25,928 nt of DNA from JAQIBY01 sp964407055 (GCA_964407055.1 CAYOUD010000021.1:1-25928); one strand, 5' to 3'; counted from the stretch's first letter, positions 1 to 8,144 are shown. Notes: generated by a model not told the origin, from the letters alone. A program made the numbers and translations.

Positions 1-55
1 TCTATGAAAAACGCTGAAAATCTTGATGCGAAAGAATTATTAGAAGTCCCCTTAA
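1..55 (+). repeat. 55-bp dispersed repeat, copy 1
   Basis: Bases 1-55 match 12223-12277 in the same orientation with a single difference (C at 14, A at 12236). The right-hand match ends just after the string AAGTCCCCTTAA; the left limit is unknown because the window starts here. In one frame it encodes a short peptide (KNAENLDAKELLEVPL) that stops at 97-99, overlapping the end of the leftward peptidase gene. In copy 2 the same peptide is part of a small T9SS-type protein gene. Copy 1 may therefore be a fragment of a paralogue, an interspersed repeat, or a contig-end artefact. Confidence 0.85.
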
Positions 56-74
56 AAAAACTTGATGGTTTTTT
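54..74 (-). terminator. weak terminator-like hairpin after the M23 peptidase gene
   Basis: A-rich and T-rich arms (55-61 and 68-74, 7 bp) enclose a 6-base loop, 2 bases beyond the peptidase stop codon at 76-78. Read leftwards the stem ends in a run of T. The stem has a single G-C pair, so it would be weak. Confidence 0.3.
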
Positions 75-75
75 G

Positions 76-1059
76 TTATTTTTTAGCGAGAAATTTTGAC
101 TCAATATTCCGCTGAGCTCCTTCAAGCAATTCATCATATTGTTCGCTTGTTAGCTTTATCTGATAGTTAATTGGGCTGACATGTTGTCCATTAACATGTA
201 CCTCATAATGCAAATGTGGACCTAAAGACAATCCAGTGCTGCCAACACGTCCAATTAGCTGCCCGCGTACCACATGTTCGCCTTCTCTAACCGTGATGCT
301 TTGTAAGTGCGCATATAAGCTGGATAATCCATCCACGCCATGGTCAATGATTACATGTTTTCCGTATCCATTCGGTCGATAATTGGCAAACTCAATCACT
401 CCGTCTCCTGACGCATATACAGGAGTTCCAAATGACGCAGTATGATCAACACCTTTGTGAAATTGTGTAAATCCTGTTATCGGATTTCTGCGATATCCGT
501 AATCGGTACCGTAACGAATTAAATCATCATTGTGAATGGGAGTGATGGCAGGCGTGCATTTCATCCGCAGACTTTCTTCTTCCAAAGCCTTTTCAATTTC
601 CAAAAATGAATTTTTCTGCACATCTAATTTCCGGTTAATCAGATCCAAATTCTTTTGAATCTCAATCACAATATCACTGTACTCATGTCTTGAATAGCTT
701 TGATATCTGTCGGCACCTCCAAATCCAGAATTCCGAATCTTCATCGGAATACTGTCTAATTGGTAAATTGCACGATAAATTTCGTTGTCCTGACCGGCTA
801 AAGCTTGCAAGTTTTTGTGAAAACTCGTCAAACTATCATTAATTGCCGATAAATCTTCTGCCATTTTTGCATTTTCTTCCCGCAAATTGCGATCTGAAGG
901 CGTGTCAAAAAATGCGAAGTATGCTAACAATAAAATCAGCGCCATAATTGCTGAAACTGCCAAATGGCGAATGCCTTTTAACAGACTCTTTTTGAAGCTA
1001 TTGCTGACTTTTTCGTAGCTAAGGCTTTCGGTATTGAATTTATATTTTATTCTGCTCAT
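76..1059 (-). CDS. M23 family (LytM-type) envelope metallopeptidase
   Basis: Zinc endopeptidase predicted to cut peptidoglycan cross-links, 327 aa. A short basic cytoplasmic N-terminus precedes one transmembrane helix (about residues 31-51), then a periplasmic region of roughly 110 residues, probably coiled-coil, and a C-terminal LytM domain (about 185-300). All LytM metal and catalytic residues are present: HxxxD at H201/D205, H251 in the YAHL motif, and HxH at H282/H284. This architecture matches MepM/NlpD-type membrane-anchored hydrolases. The gene diverges from alaS across a 130-bp intergenic region that carries candidate -7 boxes on both strands. The domain call is firm; whether it cleaves or only activates amidases cannot be read from the sequence, although the intact zinc site favours activity. 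Confidence 0.93.
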   Translation of the reverse strand: MSRIKYKFNTESLSYEKVSNSFKKSLLKGIRHLAVSAIMALILLLAYFAFFDTPSDRNLREENAKMAEDLSAINDSLTSFHKNLQALAGQDNEIYRAIYQLDSIPMKIRNSGFGGADRYQSYSRHEYSDIVIEIQKNLDLINRKLDVQKNSFLEIEKALEEESLRMKCTPAITPIHNDDLIRYGTDYGYRRNPITGFTQFHKGVDHTASFGTPVYASGDGVIEFANYRPNGYGKHVIIDHGVDGLSSLYAHLQSITVREGEHVVRGQLIGRVGSTGLSLGPHLHYEVHVNGQHVSPINYQIKLTSEQYDELLEGAQRNIESKFLAKK

Positions 1060-1080
1060 AATGAATTTTTTAGGACTTCA

Positions 1081-1096
1081 ATTGGAATTTTCCAAT
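1081..1096. promoter_or_regulatory. 16-bp perfect inverted repeat between peptidase gene and alaS
   Basis: ATTGGAA and TTCCAAT flank two bases. It lies 22 bp upstream of the peptidase start, between that start and its candidate -7 box, so it would be in the leader of the leftward transcript. It could be an operator half-site pair or chance AT-rich symmetry. Confidence 0.3.
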
Positions 1097-1118
1097 GAAA
1101 ACTCTTAAATTCTGGCTG

Positions 1119-1126
1119 CAAATTTA
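1119..1126 (-). promoter_or_regulatory. candidate -7 box (TAAATTTG) for the M23 peptidase gene
   Basis: Read leftwards this is TAAATTTG, an exact fit to the Bacteroidota TAnnTTTG -7 element, 60 bp upstream of the peptidase start. I see no good -33 TTTG. Confidence 0.4.
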
Positions 1127-1137
1127 ATAAATTCCTG

Positions 1138-1155
1138 TAACTTTGCCTAAATTTG
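1138..1155 (+). promoter_or_regulatory. two candidate -7 boxes (TAACTTTG, TAAATTTG) for alaS
   Basis: TAACTTTG (1138-1145) and TAAATTTG (1148-1155) both fit the TAnnTTTG consensus and lie 35-45 bp upstream of the alaS start. Neither has a clear -33 element. They are only 12 bp from the opposite-strand box at 1119-1126, so the two transcription units probably compete for polymerase. Confidence 0.45.
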
Positions 1156-1189
1156 AAAAAGAATTTAACACAGTAAACTGTTAGCAACT

Positions 1190-3814
1190 ATGACATCACA
1201 AGAAATTCGAGATAAATTCTTAGGTTTTTTTGAGGCGAAAAATCACTTAATTGTGAATTCTGCACCAATGGTTTTGAAAAATGACCCAACGCTCATGTTC
1301 ACAAATGCCGGGATGAATCAATTTAAAGATGTGTTTCTTGGTCACGGAAATCCAAAAGCTGCTCGCTTGGTTGATTCTCAAAAATGCTTAAGGGTTTCTG
1401 GAAAACACAACGATTTGGAGGAAGTCGGACAGGATACTTATCATCATACCATGTTTGAAATGCTTGGAAACTGGTCTTTTGGTGATTATTTTAAAGCCGA
1501 TGCTATCAATTTTGCATGGGAGCTTCTCACAAAGGAGTATGGCATTGATGAAGATTCATTGTATGTAACAATTTTTGAAGGCGATGAGCAAGACGGACTC
1601 CTTCCGGATACGGAAGCCGGAAAAATTTGGAAGAAATTAGTTCCTCAAGCGCGAATTCTCCCAGGAAATAAAAAAGATAACTTTTGGGAAATGGGCGAAA
1701 TCGGACCATGTGGACCTTGCTCTGAAATTCATGTGGACATTCGCTCAGATCGTGAAAAAGCTGAAATGCCAGGGGCTGAGTTGGTCAATAAAGACCATCC
1801 GCAGGTAGTTGAAATCTGGAATCTTGTTTTCATTCAGTTTAATCGTAAAGCGGATAGCAGTTTGGAAGCGCTTCCACAAAAACATATTGATACAGGAATG
1901 GGTCTTGAGCGTTTGACAATGGTGCTTCAGGGAAAACAATCCAATTACGATACTGATATTTTTCAGCCGATAATTCAAAAATTGGCAAAAATGTCAGGGG
2001 TAAATTATGGTCAGAAAAAGAAAGTCGATGTCGCTTTGCGGGTTATTGCAGATCATTTAAGGGCTGTGAGTTTCTCGATTGCAGATGGACAATTGCCTTC
2101 AAATGTGAAAGCTGGATATGTGATTCGTCGGATTTTGCGTCGTGCCATCCGTTACGGATATTCTTTCCTTGGTTTTCGAGAAGCATTTATGTATGAATTA
2201 GTTGACAATTTGGATGAGATAATGGGAAAAGCTTATCCTGAGCTTCGTGCCCAGAAAAAACTGATAAAAAAGGTGATGAAGGAAGAGGAAAATACGTTCT
2301 TTAGAACCTTGTCCAAAGGAATGGATTTGCTGGATAAAATCGTTGCCGATACAAAGTCTGCGGATTATCGTGTCATTAGTGGAGAAGCAGCTTTTTCACT
2401 GTATGATACGTTCGGATTTCCTTTTGATTTGACGGATTTGGTGGCAAGAGAAAATAAGCTGGTTGTCAACAGGAAAGAATTTGATGTCTGTATGACGCAG
2501 CAAAAAGAACGAGGACGCAAAGATGCCAAAAAAGATACAGGTGACTGGACAGTGCTTTTGCAGGATGATGTGGAAGAATTTGTTGGTTACGATCAGCTTG
2601 AAGCCAATGTGAAAATTACGAAGTATCGTAAAATCATGAAAAAGAAAACCGATTTTTATCAGCTTGTTTTCAATTACACCCCGTTTTATGCTGAATCCGG
2701 GGGGCAGGTAGGAGACATCGGTTATATTACTGACGGGAAAGAACGAATTGAAATTCTTGATACGCAGGATGAAAACGGATTGATTGTTCATTTAACAAAG
2801 AAATTACCCGTAAAACCGAATGCAGAATTTGTCGTCCAGGTCAATGAAAAAGCGCGTAAAAATGCAGCAGCACACCATACTGCAACTCACTTAATGCACA
2901 GGGCTTTACGCGATGTACTCGGGGTTCATGTCGAACAAAAGGGGTCAGCTGTTCATCCGAATTATTTTCGCTTTGATTTTTCACATTTTGAAAAGCTAAG
3001 TGAGGAGGAAATTCGTAGAGTGGAAGTTGCTGTCAACGAAAAAATACGTGAAAATATACCTCTAAAAGAGCATCGTTCCATTCCTTTAGATGATGCAAAA
3101 GATATGGGAGCCATAGCTTTATTCGGTGAAAAATATGGAGATATTGTTCGTGTCGTTCGTTTTGACGATTCCGTTGAGCTTTGCGGTGGAACGCATGCTG
3201 CATCTACAGGTGAGCTTGGTTTTTTCAAAATTATCGTCGAAACTTCGGTTGCTGCCGGTATTCGTCGGATTGAAGCAGTAGTCAGTGAAGCGGCTCAGAA
3301 TGCAGTTTTCGAGACCTTTGATACGGTGGCGCAAGTAAAAGCCCGCTTTAAAAGCGCTAAAAACATTGTGCAGACTTTGGACAATTCGTTGGAAGAAAAT
3401 ACAAAATTGCAGGATAGCGTTAAATCCATGCAAAATGCTTTAATTGATAAAATAATGGCGCAGTTGGAGCATCAGGCGGAGGAAATCGGTGATTATAAGC
3501 TGATTCGCTCAGTACTTGACGGTGCAAATCCTGCCATGCTGAAAGATATAGCTTTCCGTTTCCGTGATAAAGGAAATACGATTGTCGCAATAGGAAGCCA
3601 AATTGATAACAAGCCAAATATGGTACTTTTGATTCCAGATGAAATTGTGAAAGAGTATGAAATGAATGCCGGGACATTGATTCGTTCAGCCGCCAAAGCA
3701 ATTCAAGGTGGTGGTGGTGGGCAAGCTTTTTTCGCAACTGCAGGAGGTAGCAAAGCTGATGGTCTGGATAAAGCCTTGGATGAACTCAAGAATCAGTTTG
3801 TTGAGATTTTGTAA
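1190..3814 (+). CDS. alaS: alanine--tRNA ligase
   Basis: Charges tRNA(Ala) with alanine in the cytoplasm and edits mischarged Ser/Gly-tRNA(Ala). At 874 aa it is normal length for a bacterial AlaRS. The N-terminal class II catalytic core begins with the typical TSQEIRDKFLGFFE segment and contains the NAGMNQFKD motif. The editing domain shows the zinc-site HxxxH (HHTATH, about residues 563-567) and CGGTH (about 664-668). The C-terminal C-Ala domain ends with the glycine-rich QGGGGGQAFFATAGG segment. All signature motifs are intact, with no sign of frameshift. An ATG at 1190 gives the expected N-terminus. It may be co-transcribed with the pseudouridine synthase gene 83 bp downstream. Confidence 0.98.
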   Translation: MTSQEIRDKFLGFFEAKNHLIVNSAPMVLKNDPTLMFTNAGMNQFKDVFLGHGNPKAARLVDSQKCLRVSGKHNDLEEVGQDTYHHTMFEMLGNWSFGDYFKADAINFAWELLTKEYGIDEDSLYVTIFEGDEQDGLLPDTEAGKIWKKLVPQARILPGNKKDNFWEMGEIGPCGPCSEIHVDIRSDREKAEMPGAELVNKDHPQVVEIWNLVFIQFNRKADSSLEALPQKHIDTGMGLERLTMVLQGKQSNYDTDIFQPIIQKLAKMSGVNYGQKKKVDVALRVIADHLRAVSFSIADGQLPSNVKAGYVIRRILRRAIRYGYSFLGFREAFMYELVDNLDEIMGKAYPELRAQKKLIKKVMKEEENTFFRTLSKGMDLLDKIVADTKSADYRVISGEAAFSLYDTFGFPFDLTDLVARENKLVVNRKEFDVCMTQQKERGRKDAKKDTGDWTVLLQDDVEEFVGYDQLEANVKITKYRKIMKKKTDFYQLVFNYTPFYAESGGQVGDIGYITDGKERIEILDTQDENGLIVHLTKKLPVKPNAEFVVQVNEKARKNAAAHHTATHLMHRALRDVLGVHVEQKGSAVHPNYFRFDFSHFEKLSEEEIRRVEVAVNEKIRENIPLKEHRSIPLDDAKDMGAIALFGEKYGDIVRVVRFDDSVELCGGTHAASTGELGFFKIIVETSVAAGIRRIEAVVSEAAQNAVFETFDTVAQVKARFKSAKNIVQTLDNSLEENTKLQDSVKSMQNALIDKIMAQLEHQAEEIGDYKLIRSVLDGANPAMLKDIAFRFRDKGNTIVAIGSQIDNKPNMVLLIPDEIVKEYEMNAGTLIRSAAKAIQGGGGGQAFFATAGGSKADGLDKALDELKNQFVEIL

Positions 3815-3897
3815 GCATGCTATTTTAACTTGATGTGATAGTTTAATTGATTGTCCTTAAGTTTCAGTAATTCAAATTTTTATAGAAGTAAATTATT

Positions 3898-4803
3898 ATG
3901 ACATACAAAAAGAAACAGAGTGGAAAATTTTCGAAACAAAATGTCCGCGTAATTCCAGTTGAAGAGGTAAATGAATTGCTGAAATTTCTGTGCTTACACT
4001 ACAATCGTAGCAAAGCCAAATCCATGCTCAAAAATAAACTCATTGCGGTTAATGGTAAAATTACATCGCTGTATAATGAGGCATTAAAACCCGGTGATCA
4101 AGTCATAATTCATCCGGATACGAGTACAACCGAAAAGCGCATGCAGGATTTGAGTATAGTGTATGAAGACAACGACATTATCGTCATTGATAAACATGCC
4201 GGATTGCTTTCTGTTTCAACAACTAAAGAAAATCATCGCACCGCATTTCGCATTCTTAGTAATCATGTGAAATTGCAAGATCCTGATAATAAGATATTTA
4301 TCGTGCATCGTTTGGATAGAGAAACCTCCGGATTGATGGTGTTTGCAAAGTCTGAAACGGTGAAGAAAAACTTTCAGGAAAATTGGCAGGATTGGGTTAC
4401 TGATCGTACTTATCTGGCGATTGTTCAGGGAAAACCGGAGCCATGGTCAAATACGCTTCAAACTTATATGTATGAGTCAAAAGCGTTAAAAGTACACATT
4501 ACTAAAAATCCCGACGAGGGACAACTTGCAATTACACATTATAAAACCATTAAATCTAAGGGGCAATATGCCTTGCTGAAAGTTTGGATAGATACCGGAC
4601 GAAAAAATCAAATTCGTGTTCAACTGAATGAAATTGGTCATCCGGTGTTGGGTGATTTGAAATACGGTGGCCCGGATGTTGATAATCCCATCGGAAGACT
4701 TGCGCTGCATGCTTGGGTTTTAAGTTTTAAACATCCGGTAAGTGGTGAGTTTAAAGCGTTTAAAACGGCAATTCCACGGAAATTTTCTCGCGTTATCGGA
4801 TAA
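3898..4803 (+). CDS. RluA-family 23S rRNA/tRNA pseudouridine synthase
   Basis: Isomerises specific uridines in structured RNA to pseudouridine. It has 301 aa, the usual length. An N-terminal S4-like RNA-binding domain spans about residues 20-75 (RSKAKSMLKNKLIAVNGK segment). The catalytic domain follows with the signature HRLDRETSG, whose aspartate (D140) is the family's catalytic residue; the later RKNQIRVQLNEIGHPVLGD motif is also typical. Presence of S4 suggests an RluC/RluD-like enzyme, but the target uridine cannot be told from sequence. The flavoprotein gene begins 1 bp after its stop codon, so the two are almost certainly translated from one mRNA. Confidence 0.94.
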   Translation: MTYKKKQSGKFSKQNVRVIPVEEVNELLKFLCLHYNRSKAKSMLKNKLIAVNGKITSLYNEALKPGDQVIIHPDTSTTEKRMQDLSIVYEDNDIIVIDKHAGLLSVSTTKENHRTAFRILSNHVKLQDPDNKIFIVHRLDRETSGLMVFAKSETVKKNFQENWQDWVTDRTYLAIVQGKPEPWSNTLQTYMYESKALKVHITKNPDEGQLAITHYKTIKSKGQYALLKVWIDTGRKNQIRVQLNEIGHPVLGDLKYGGPDVDNPIGRLALHAWVLSFKHPVSGEFKAFKTAIPRKFSRVIG

Positions 4804-4804
4804 T

Positions 4805-6073
4805 ATGTCAGAATCACAGAAGAAATACGATTTAATTGTTGTCGGTGCTGGTGCTGCCGGATTACTCGCTGCAGGAAGAGCTGCTGAACGCGGATTGAGT
4901 GTTTTGTTGGTGGAAAAAATGCGTCAGGCAGGTCGGAAACTGCGAATTACAGGGAAGGGACGTTGTAATATTACCAATGATGCACCAATTCGGGATTTCC
5001 TTAAAAAAGTAAAGCCTAATGGAAAATTCTTGTATCCTGCGTTTCACGCTTTTTTCTCTCAGGACATGATCGCTTTTTTAAATGAGCATGGTGTGCCGAC
5101 GGTTTTAGAGCGTGGCGGACGGTATTTCCCGGAATCAAATCAAGCTGGGGATGTGGTTGATACCATGATTGAGTATGCTGAAACCAATGGGGTTGAATTT
5201 GTGTACGAGGCTAAAGTCAGACATTTAATTAAACAAGAGGGCAAATTGATTGGAATTTCAGTGATTAAAGCCATGCAAATGCAGGATGTTTTTGCTGATA
5301 ATTTCCTCATTGCCACCGGTGGAAAATCTTATCCGGCAACCGGTTCTACTGGTGAAGGCTATAAATTAGCAAAGCAAGCTGGGCATAATATTACGGAAGT
5401 TCATCCGGCATTGGTGCCAATCGAAGTGAATGGAGAAATCCCTGCCCGCTTGGAGGGTTTATCACTGAAAAATGTAAACTTGAGTCTTTGGGTTGACGGG
5501 AAAAAGCTGAATGAGGAGTTCGGAGAAATGCTTTTTACGGATTTTGGGCTTACCGGTCCCATTGCGTTGACAATTAGCCGTGAGGTTTACGCTCCGGTGT
5601 CTCAAAAAAAAAAGGTGCAAATGTCCATTGATTTTAAACCCGCGTTGGATGATAAGATATTGGATGCAAGACTTCAACGAGACTTGGATGCTAACGGGAA
5701 AAAGCAAATCGGAAATTTGTTTAAACTCTGGTTACCTTCAAAACTGATTCCCGTATTTTTGGACTTACTGAATTTAGATTATGATAAACCGGCACATCAG
5801 GTTTCTGGGAAAGAGCGAAAAAATATCCGTAATCTTATGAAAAACTTCGGGTTTGAAGTAATTGGATTGCGATCTTTTCGGGAGGCAATTATTACTGCCG
5901 GAGGTGTTGATTTGGATGAAATAAATCCGAAAACTATGGCCTCAAAACATCATGATAACCTGTTTTTTGCTGGCGAAATTCTGGATTTAGATGCCGAAAC
6001 CGGCGGATATAACCTGCAAATTGCATTCAGCACAGCCTGGCTGGCCGCAGGATCAATCCCAGTAATAATATAA
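4805..6073 (+). CDS. HI0933/YhiN-family FAD-dependent oxidoreductase
   Basis: Predicted flavoprotein of the HI0933/YhiN (BaiN-like) family, 422 aa from the ATG at 4805. That start places the Rossmann FAD motif GAGAAG at residues 14-19, as expected; an upstream GTG at 4742 would overlap the pseudouridine synthase gene by 62 bp and add an unrelated 21-residue tail. Other family features are the GRKLRITGKGRCNITN segment soon after the FAD motif, ATGGKSYPATGSTG in the middle, and a C-terminal FAGEILDLDAETGGYNLQ flavin-closing motif. The physiological substrate of most members is unknown. The stop codon (6071-6073) lies inside a 41-bp palindrome that probably ends the transcript. Confidence 0.93.
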   Translation: MSESQKKYDLIVVGAGAAGLLAAGRAAERGLSVLLVEKMRQAGRKLRITGKGRCNITNDAPIRDFLKKVKPNGKFLYPAFHAFFSQDMIAFLNEHGVPTVLERGGRYFPESNQAGDVVDTMIEYAETNGVEFVYEAKVRHLIKQEGKLIGISVIKAMQMQDVFADNFLIATGGKSYPATGSTGEGYKLAKQAGHNITEVHPALVPIEVNGEIPARLEGLSLKNVNLSLWVDGKKLNEEFGEMLFTDFGLTGPIALTISREVYAPVSQKKKVQMSIDFKPALDDKILDARLQRDLDANGKKQIGNLFKLWLPSKLIPVFLDLLNLDYDKPAHQVSGKERKNIRNLMKNFGFEVIGLRSFREAIITAGGVDLDEINPKTMASKHHDNLFFAGEILDLDAETGGYNLQIAFSTAWLAAGSIPVII

Positions 6074-6103
6074 GGATGCGATAATCGCACCCCTATATTA
6101 TTA
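6063..6103. terminator. 41-bp near-perfect palindrome, probable bidirectional terminator
   Basis: Arms 6063-6082 and 6084-6103 pair over 20 positions with only two A.C mismatches (6073/6093 and 6076/6090) around a single central base. It overlaps the last codons and stop of the flavoprotein gene and lies 37 bp from the stop of the convergent lipoprotein gene. Downstream sequence on the plus strand is rich in ATT rather than an uninterrupted T run. Confidence 0.6.
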
Positions 6104-6139
6104 GAGTCCCCATTATTATTATTTGATTTCTTTTCGATC

Positions 6140-7119
6140 TTATTCTTCTGTCTTTTTATGATTTTCCAATTGAAGCACAAAAGGTTTTACATGATCCCAT
6201 TCGTTAAAAACAAATCGAATGTCTTCATAGCTGAGTTTTGATTGTTCGATGAAGCTTTTGATAATGTCATAAGTGAATTTATAATCCTCAGATTCAGCAT
6301 CAAATTCTTGTATCTCATTAAAACTGTGCATTAATGAATATACAGCATTTGAACTCATTGTTATTTGCTCAAATTGCGCATAATTATCCAATCCGCATTC
6401 TTGAGCAAGCTCATTAAACAATGCATCTTGTTCAATTTCTTTATCAGCAATGTCTGTGCTGTCTAAATTTACCATTGCATCGTAAAATTTTATTGCATTC
6501 GTTATTTTCTCAAGGTCAAGAACAATGTTTTTGGAAAAGTATTCTTCAAATAGCATAATGCCATCTTCGGGAAAAACTTCGGGAGCAATGTGCCTGGCTT
6601 CTTCTTTAGGTTCGGGAAGTTCTGGATTCCCTTCTCTTTTGTTGATTTTTATTAAATCAATTAAGGTTTTGGCTGTTTCATCATTAATTTTTTTTGCAGG
6701 CGCTTGCACGGTAATTTGAATTTGATCAATTCCGTTCCAAATCAACCAGGTTCTGGCAATCATATCGCCATTGGCCTGATATTTATGCTTGTTTGTGAGG
6801 GCAGGCAATCCGTCAACTTTAGTTTCTTTGTTGGGTTCAAGGATTTCTGCATAATCATACTCCATAATTTTATAGAATTCCCGATCGTTGTCAATCATCA
6901 CGTACAGTCTGTGATCACCTTCGGCATCTATCCCTTCTCCACGAACTTGAAATTCTTCAGGAACAATTGCTGTGACCAATCCATCTTTTACGGAAAGTTT
7001 GGTTTCCTGATTTTCGGTTTTGGTTTCATTATCGCTTTTTTTGTCGGATGTTTCGCCTCCACAGGAAAGGATAAGACTTAGGTGCTTGCAAATAAAATAA
7101 ATAAAAAAATCTTTTTCAT
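6140..7119 (-). CDS. lipoprotein of unknown function, start region frameshifted
   Basis: About 325 aa if repaired. The lipobox LILSC followed by GGETSDKK is clear in the frame of the main ORF, yet no start codon exists in that frame after the preceding in-frame stop. The nearest ATG (7119-7117) is one base out of frame. Removing one A from its A5 run (T at 7112-7116 on the plus strand) gives MKRFFIYFICKHLSLILSC, a textbook lipoprotein signal peptide. A strong promoter 30 bp upstream supports that ATG. The mature part is acidic and lysine-rich, with a helical C-terminal half (NELAQECGLDNYAQFEQI); I recognise no domain. Likely exported and lipid-anchored. Either a sequencing error or a true inactivating indel would explain the break. 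Confidence 0.75.
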
Positions 7120-7148
7120 AATGTAATGTTTTAGTGCTTAGTTGAGTA

Positions 7149-7179
7149 CAAAGCTATCATTTTCATAAGGAAAAACAAA
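7149..7179 (-). promoter_or_regulatory. Bacteroidota promoter (TTTG-N19-TAGCTTTG) for the lipoprotein gene
   Basis: Read leftwards: TTTG at 7179-7176, a 19-base spacer, then TAGCTTTG at 7156-7149. Both elements and the spacing fit the Bacteroidota primary-sigma consensus. Transcription would begin about 20-25 bases before the ATG at 7119. Confidence 0.65.
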
Positions 7180-7182
7180 CTT

Positions 7183-7425
7183 TGATTGTTGATTGCTGAT
7201 TGTTTTACTCGCTTCGCTTGTATTGTTGATTGCTAATTGGTGGTTTTTTCAATCAGCAATCAGCAATCANNNNNNNNNNNNNNNNNNNNNNNNNNNNNNN
7301 NNNNNNNNNNNNNNNNNNNNNNNNNNNNNNNNNNNNNNNNNNNNNNNNNNNNNNNNNNNNNNNNNNNNNCAATCAGCAATCAGCAATCAACAATCACCAA
7401 TCAACAATCAACAATCAACAATCAC
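7183..7425. repeat. heptamer repeat array (CAATCAR / TGATTGY) in inverted orientation, interrupted by a gap
   Basis: Three units in the TGATTGY sense (7183-7203) and degenerate ones to about 7240 face units in the CAATCAR sense: two and a partial at 7250-7269, then the N run, then eight consecutive units at 7370-7425. The arms could pair as a long hairpin. The last unit supplies the TGA stop codon (7424-7422) of the neighbouring lipoprotein gene. The gap presumably hides more units that could not be assembled. Confidence 0.9.
7270..7369. other. assembly gap (100 N)
   Basis: Exactly 100 N, flanked on both sides by the same CAATCAG heptamers, so the true content is probably further repeat units and the true length is unknown. 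Confidence 0.98.
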
Positions 7426-8144
7426 TTAATCTGTTCCTCAATCGCCTGTCGCGTAAGCTTTGAATTGATTTTTCCGTTTTTTAATCCTTTAATATAGTGG
7501 CTTTTAGGTTTCAGATGGATTTCAAGTAGGTTTAAGCCTATTTCCATAAGCGAAAAGCTGTCTAAAATGTGTTTTACAGTCATGAAATCTGCTTTTATTG
7601 CATCGTCAAAGCAGTTGCATGGCGTTTCTGTCGCTTGAATTGATGTTAAATTTGGATGATATAGAACGGATGTTTCGTATTTATTCCGAAATGCTTGAAT
7701 TTTTGCGCTATCCTTAGCATTTCTTGACGTGTAAGTCTTAATGAAGTCAAAATCTGAAGTAGGAGAAACTTGAAAAATGAGACTGTCTCCTTTAAAACAG
7801 ATTTCTGTATTCCACGCTAGCCGACGTGCCCCAATCATGGCTGTTAATTCTGGAAATTCTGCGATAAGTTCCAATTTAGAGCTATCGGTTGACATCAGAA
7901 ATAGCGAAACATTCTCATACAGCATTTTTGCCTGTCCGCCATCGGGAAAGCGTGCAATCCCTTTAGCAGGTAAAAATCCGTAAGTTGACACAAAGAGTGC
8001 AATTTTTGAACTGTCTTCGTTATAACAAGCTCCGTGATGCATGTTGTAATTCAAAATCACATAATTTGAATGGCAAGCAGTCAAAAAAACAATGATAAAT
8101 ACTGGTACAACAAATCGGAGCAAATGCTTTTTTTGTATGCTCAT
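7422..8144 (-). CDS. lipoprotein of unknown function
   Basis: 240 aa. The N-terminus is a clear lipoprotein signal: basic start (MSIQKKHLLR), hydrophobic core, lipobox LTAC with the lipidated cysteine at residue 24. The mature protein has a mid-region CNCFDD motif and a basic, lysine-rich C-terminus. I recognise no domain; the remaining sequence suggests a phylum-restricted envelope protein. It follows the next lipoprotein gene after an 18-bp spacer, so the two are probably one transcript. Its TGA stop is contributed by the first unit of the heptamer array, which means the present C-terminus may have been set by repeat insertion. Confidence 0.8.
   Translation of the reverse strand: MSIQKKHLLRFVVPVFIIVFLTACHSNYVILNYNMHHGACYNEDSSKIALFVSTYGFLPAKGIARFPDGGQAKMLYENVSLFLMSTDSSKLELIAEFPELTAMIGARRLAWNTEICFKGDSLIFQVSPTSDFDFIKTYTSRNAKDSAKIQAFRNKYETSVLYHPNLTSIQATETPCNCFDDAIKADFMTVKHILDSFSLMEIGLNLLEIHLKPKSHYIKGLKNGKINSKLTRQAIEEQIK

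Larger units (their letters stand above)
7120..7421. other. intergenic region with promoter, inverted heptamer arrays and gap
   Basis: About 300 bp between two lipoprotein genes. It holds the promoter at 7149-7179, heptamer repeats in both orientations, and a 100-N gap. Open frames here are only read-through of the repeats and N run; I see no gene. Confidence 0.8.

Noticed and set aside
2396..3737. Leftward frames of 80-130 codons opposite alaS
   Set aside because: They lie wholly opposite an intact, well-conserved gene and show no recognisable protein features.
4742..4804. Longer GTG start for the flavoprotein gene
   Set aside because: Adds a basic tail encoded inside the pseudouridine synthase gene; ATG 4805 puts the FAD motif at the usual distance.
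6525..7081. Rightward frames opposite the frameshifted lipoprotein gene, one with hydrophobic stretches
   Set aside because: Antisense to a lipoprotein frame with a clear lipobox and promoter; the hydrophobicity follows from the complementary codons.
7183..7425. CRISPR array
   Set aside because: The units are 7 bp, contiguous and without spacers, and no cas genes are present.
7193..7497. Overlapping rightward reading frames with peptides rich in NQQS and AISN
   Set aside because: They are translations of the heptamer array and run straight through the 100 N; no start signal or domain.
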